Shown here piece after piece: positions 23,534 through 24,813 of a stretch of DNA of 24,813 nt. A program made the translations under genes and the position numbers. The notes beneath the pieces are model-generated. The model ran no database searches, had not been told where the DNA came from, and worked only from the letters and a program-made list of their open reading frames with translations. Within the stretch, counting starts at the first letter, position 1; each line of letters begins with the position of its first letter. The stretch covers positions 1 to 24,813 of the forward strand of contig JARDZO010000048.1 in the NCBI GenBank assembly GCA_029240815.1, in the 5' to 3' direction. This stretch comes from Brevibacillus sp. (lineage in GTDB: Bacteria; Bacillota; Bacilli; Brevibacillales; Brevibacillaceae).

Positions 23534-23551
23534 TCTGCTTTTTCTCTAATA

Positions 23552-24019
23552 TTAGTTCGCTTCCTGATCCTCAATCGATACGAAGTACTCATTTTTGCGA
23601 TACGCCAGTGCATCCAGTGTAGCGATCAGCTCATTCTCACTCTCTACGCGAATGCGGTACCAGGCTGTACGATTGTTTTTCTTCTCCTCTGTCGCTGTCG
23701 CAACGAGACGATTCCCTTTGAATCCTGCTGCCAGAAAGCCTATATTCATCGACAAGGCCACAGAGGTTTTGCCATAGGAATTGCACGCGGCGGCAAATAC
23801 GAAGTCTGCCAGTGAAAAGATCACGGCTCCGTGCGCAGTCCCATGTGCATTCAACATATGGTCGGCGACCGTCAACTCTGCGGTTGCTGTCCCCTGCCCT
23901 AATTCTATCAGCTGTATCCCGAGAAATTGTGCGTACTGATCATTTGCCAGCTTTTCACAAATCTCATCGTAATGTTCTTGATGGAGCCTTCGCTCATCGA
24001 TAAACGGTTTCGCGCTCAT
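23552..24019 (-). CDS. paaI: Phenylacetyl-CoA thioesterase PaaI
   Basis: PaaI is a hot-dog thioesterase that hydrolyses hydroxylated phenylacetyl-CoAs and relieves CoA trapping when the pathway stalls. The 155-residue protein carries MLNAHGTAHGAVIFSLADFVFAAACNS, which follows the E. coli PaaI motif closely, with Asn57 and Asp72 as likely catalytic residues. The region SMNIGFLAAGFKGNRLVATA is also family-like. It has an N-terminal extension of about 20 residues compared with E. coli PaaI. Its ATG follows the EthD gene stop by 2 bases, so it is translationally coupled to it. Confidence 0.9.
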   Translation of the reverse strand: MSAKPFIDERRLHQEHYDEICEKLANDQYAQFLGIQLIELGQGTATAELTVADHMLNAHGTAHGAVIFSLADFVFAAACNSYGKTSVALSMNIGFLAAGFKGNRLVATATEEKKNNRTAWYRIRVESENELIATLDALAYRKNEYFVSIEDQEAN

Positions 24020-24021
24020 GG

Positions 24022-24324
24022 TTAAACCACTTCTGCAAAGTGCATGGAGACCACTGGACCTGCAAAGCCGCGGAGATCTTTTCCTGCCGCACGTCCTTCT
24101 GTTGATGACAACGCTTCCAATAATGCCTCTTTAGATTCGAAGTACATTTCTGCAATCAGATGCAGATCGCTCTCTCCCATAGGAGTTCCGTATATTCTGC
24201 TAACTTCCATTTTGATCAAGCCTGGCATTTTCTCTGCTAACGGGGCATGAACTTCATTGTAATGCTTGTCAAATGCCTCGATATCCTCTGGTTTACGATA
24301 AATAGCCACCAATTTCACCATCAT
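24022..24324 (-). CDS. EthD-domain small protein
   Basis: A 100-residue protein with the dimeric alpha/beta-barrel EthD fold: MVKLVAIYRKPEDIEAFDKHYNEVHAPLAEKMPG at the N-terminus, and AEMYFESKEALLEALSSTEG followed by GRAAGKDLRGFA. EthD-type proteins occur in ring-oxidation gene sets, but their exact activity is often unknown. It is first in a two-gene unit with paaI, behind the promoter and operator at 24374-24435. Two ATG codons in a row (24324 and 24321) are possible starts after AGGGA. I infer a role tied to an oxygenated intermediate of the pathway. Confidence 0.82.
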   Translation of the reverse strand: MMVKLVAIYRKPEDIEAFDKHYNEVHAPLAEKMPGLIKMEVSRIYGTPMGESDLHLIAEMYFESKEALLEALSSTEGRAAGKDLRGFAGPVVSMHFAEVV

Positions 24325-24373
24325 GATCCCTGCTTTCTTATAGAAATTGTCTAATCATGTGACGTCTATTAAG

Positions 24374-24396
24374 TATAACGTTATTTTAACGCACGT
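24374..24396 (+). promoter_or_regulatory. Putative PAA operator upstream of the EthD gene
   Basis: TATAACGT-TATTTTA-ACGCACGT shares the ACGT-N7-ACGY layout with the paaA and paaX sites. It extends to a second dyad, TATAACGT (24374-24381) with ACGTTATA (24393-24400), which is perfect over 8 bp. It sits just downstream of the predicted start point. Confidence 0.6.
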
Positions 24397-24406
24397 TATA
24401 GTTTTT

Positions 24407-24435
24407 ATTATATAAACACTTCAGAAATGGCGCAA
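24407..24435 (-). promoter_or_regulatory. Predicted sigma-A promoter of the EthD-paaI unit
   Basis: On the minus strand, a perfect -10 TATAAT (24407-24412), a 17-base spacer and a weak -35 TTGCGC (24430-24435). The start point would be near 24400, beside the operator. Confidence 0.55.
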
Positions 24436-24474
24436 GTATTTTCCTTTTGCCAAATTACATCGTTCGACAACTGC

Positions 24475-24510
24475 AAAAAAGGCCTCTCTCCCACTGTATG
24501 GAGAAAAGCC
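24475..24510 (-). terminator. Strong intrinsic terminator upstream of the EthD-paaI promoter
   Basis: On the minus strand GGCTTTTCTCC pairs with GGGAGAGAGGCC over 11 bp (two G-T pairs), followed by TTTTTT. It would stop transcripts entering from the right, such as from the IS element. Confidence 0.85.
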
Positions 24511-24543
24511 TCTGTACATTCTTTTGATCAGGCTGTAGTGGTG

Positions 24544-24711
24544 GAGCAGAAAAAGGAGAAAACGCTCCAGCTTCTTGGGTCCCCTGCAGAGAGGTCATCC
24601 CTGTACAGCTCCATGTAAAAAGCGAAACCGCGTCCAAAGTAGCCGATTCAGGATGCGTCTCAAAGGTGGGCGCGTAAGACCGTGTTTCTCTTTTTCCATT
24701 CCGCTTCGGCT
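24544..24711 (+). repeat. Dispersed intergenic repeat, copy B
   Basis: It aligns in the same orientation with 3171-3341. The best block is aaccgcgtccaaagtagccg. It ends about 9 bases before the IS end. Strand is nominal. Confidence 0.75.
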
Positions 24712-24720
24712 GGTTGGTCA

Positions 24721-24813
24721 TAGCCCCGTCAAATAGACACTAAAAAAGAGTGAATTTTTATGCGGCGATCGCTTCACGGTATTCGACAGGGGAGAGATTG
24801 CCGAGCCTTTTCT
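24721..24813 (-). mobile_element. End of an IS3-type insertion sequence (partial)
   Basis: It contains the last codons of a transposase and a short AT-rich tail. A candidate terminal repeat on the minus strand is tgtctatttgacggggcta (24721-24739). The other end lies beyond the window, so the exact boundary and target duplication cannot be set. Confidence 0.6.
24758..24813 (-). CDS. IS3-family transposase OrfB, C-terminal tail (partial)
   Basis: The minus strand ends KRLGNLSPVEYREAIAA and a TAA stop at 24758-24760. The pattern LGNLSPVEYRE-(15 residues or fewer)-stop is the usual C-terminus of IS150/IS3-type OrfB integrases, where the rve domain ends. Only 17 full codons are in the window, so catalytic residues cannot be checked and intactness is unknown. 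Confidence 0.65.
   Translation of the reverse strand, partial: KRLGNLSPVEYREAIAA

Larger units (their letters stand above)
23251..23551. other. 301-base gene-free stretch before the PAA operon
   Basis: It holds the paaI terminator (23490-23533), a 9-bp inverted repeat (ctgaatcag at 23369-23377, ctgattcag at 23406-23414) and copy 2 of the structured repeat. I find no ACGT-N7-ACGY operator and no convincing promoter, so how the ten-gene run is started is unclear. Confidence 0.7.
24325..24757. other. 433-base gene-free stretch at the right flank
   Basis: Apart from the operator, promoter, terminator, repeat copy B and IS end listed separately, I see no gene here. A small ORF at 24455-24721 (minus) lies in the repeat and terminator and is judged spurious. 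Confidence 0.7.

Noticed and set aside
24455..24721. 88-residue minus-strand ORF at the right flank
   Set aside because: It falls inside repeat copy B and the terminator. The frame is not preserved in copy A.
1..24813. CRISPR array, tRNA or rRNA genes
   Set aside because: No regularly spaced repeats and no recognisable tRNA or rRNA sequence were seen on either strand by eye.

Overview
The window reads as a Gram-positive, Bacillales-type chromosome, most likely Brevibacillus or a close relative. Supporting signs are strong AGGAGG-type ribosome binding sites, frequent GTG and TTG starts, a ctaA/ctaB/DUF420/ctaG respiratory cluster and a cre (CcpA) box. The genus is an inference from gene content; no search was run. 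Every gene supported here lies on the minus strand, so transcription runs from high to low coordinates.

Layout, right to left. (1) 24813-24720: the C-terminal end of an IS3-type transposase, cut by the window edge. (2) 24711-24325: a dispersed intergenic repeat, a strong terminator, then a promoter with an operator. (3) 24324-23552: a small EthD-domain gene and a PaaI thioesterase. (4) 23551-23251: a terminator and a structured repeat. (5) 23250-14577: a ten-gene run for phenylacetate (PAA) degradation: second PaaI-like thioesterase, enoyl-CoA hydratase, paaK, paaF, paaG, a PaaH split over two overlapping genes, two thiolases and a FlK-type thioesterase. (6) 14424-13597: the PaaX-family repressor with its own promoter and operator. 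(7) 13459-8786: a complete LivHMGFK-type ABC importer. (8) 8558-7728: a soluble chemoreceptor-like protein. (9) 7600-3449: the phenylacetyl-CoA epoxidase genes paaABCD and a stand-alone aldehyde dehydrogenase, closed by a strong terminator. (10) 3341-3171: a second copy of the dispersed repeat. (11) 3061-1: haem A and cytochrome oxidase assembly genes ctaG, ctaM-like DUF420, ctaB and truncated ctaA.

How the parts fit together: PaaK makes phenylacetyl-CoA. PaaABC(D) epoxidises the ring and PaaG isomerises the epoxide to oxepin-CoA. Ring opening and aldehyde oxidation, done by bifunctional PaaZ in E. coli, have no PaaZ here; the stand-alone aldehyde dehydrogenase and the extra crotonase-fold hydratase are the obvious substitutes. 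Thiolases, PaaF and the split PaaH complete beta-oxidation to acetyl-CoA and succinyl-CoA. Three hot-dog thioesterases could free CoA from stalled intermediates. The importer and chemoreceptor suggest that uptake and sensing of an aromatic acid are bundled with catabolism.

The most interesting signals are regulatory. A 23-bp motif of the form TATwACGT-N7-ACGy occurs at three places (upstream of paaA, paaX and the EthD gene). At paaA and paaX it overlaps the predicted -10 box by exactly 3 bp. A cre box sits just upstream of the paaA promoter. Two dispersed repeat families also occur: a direct pair bracketing the whole catabolic block, and an inverted pair with hairpins that show a compensatory base change.
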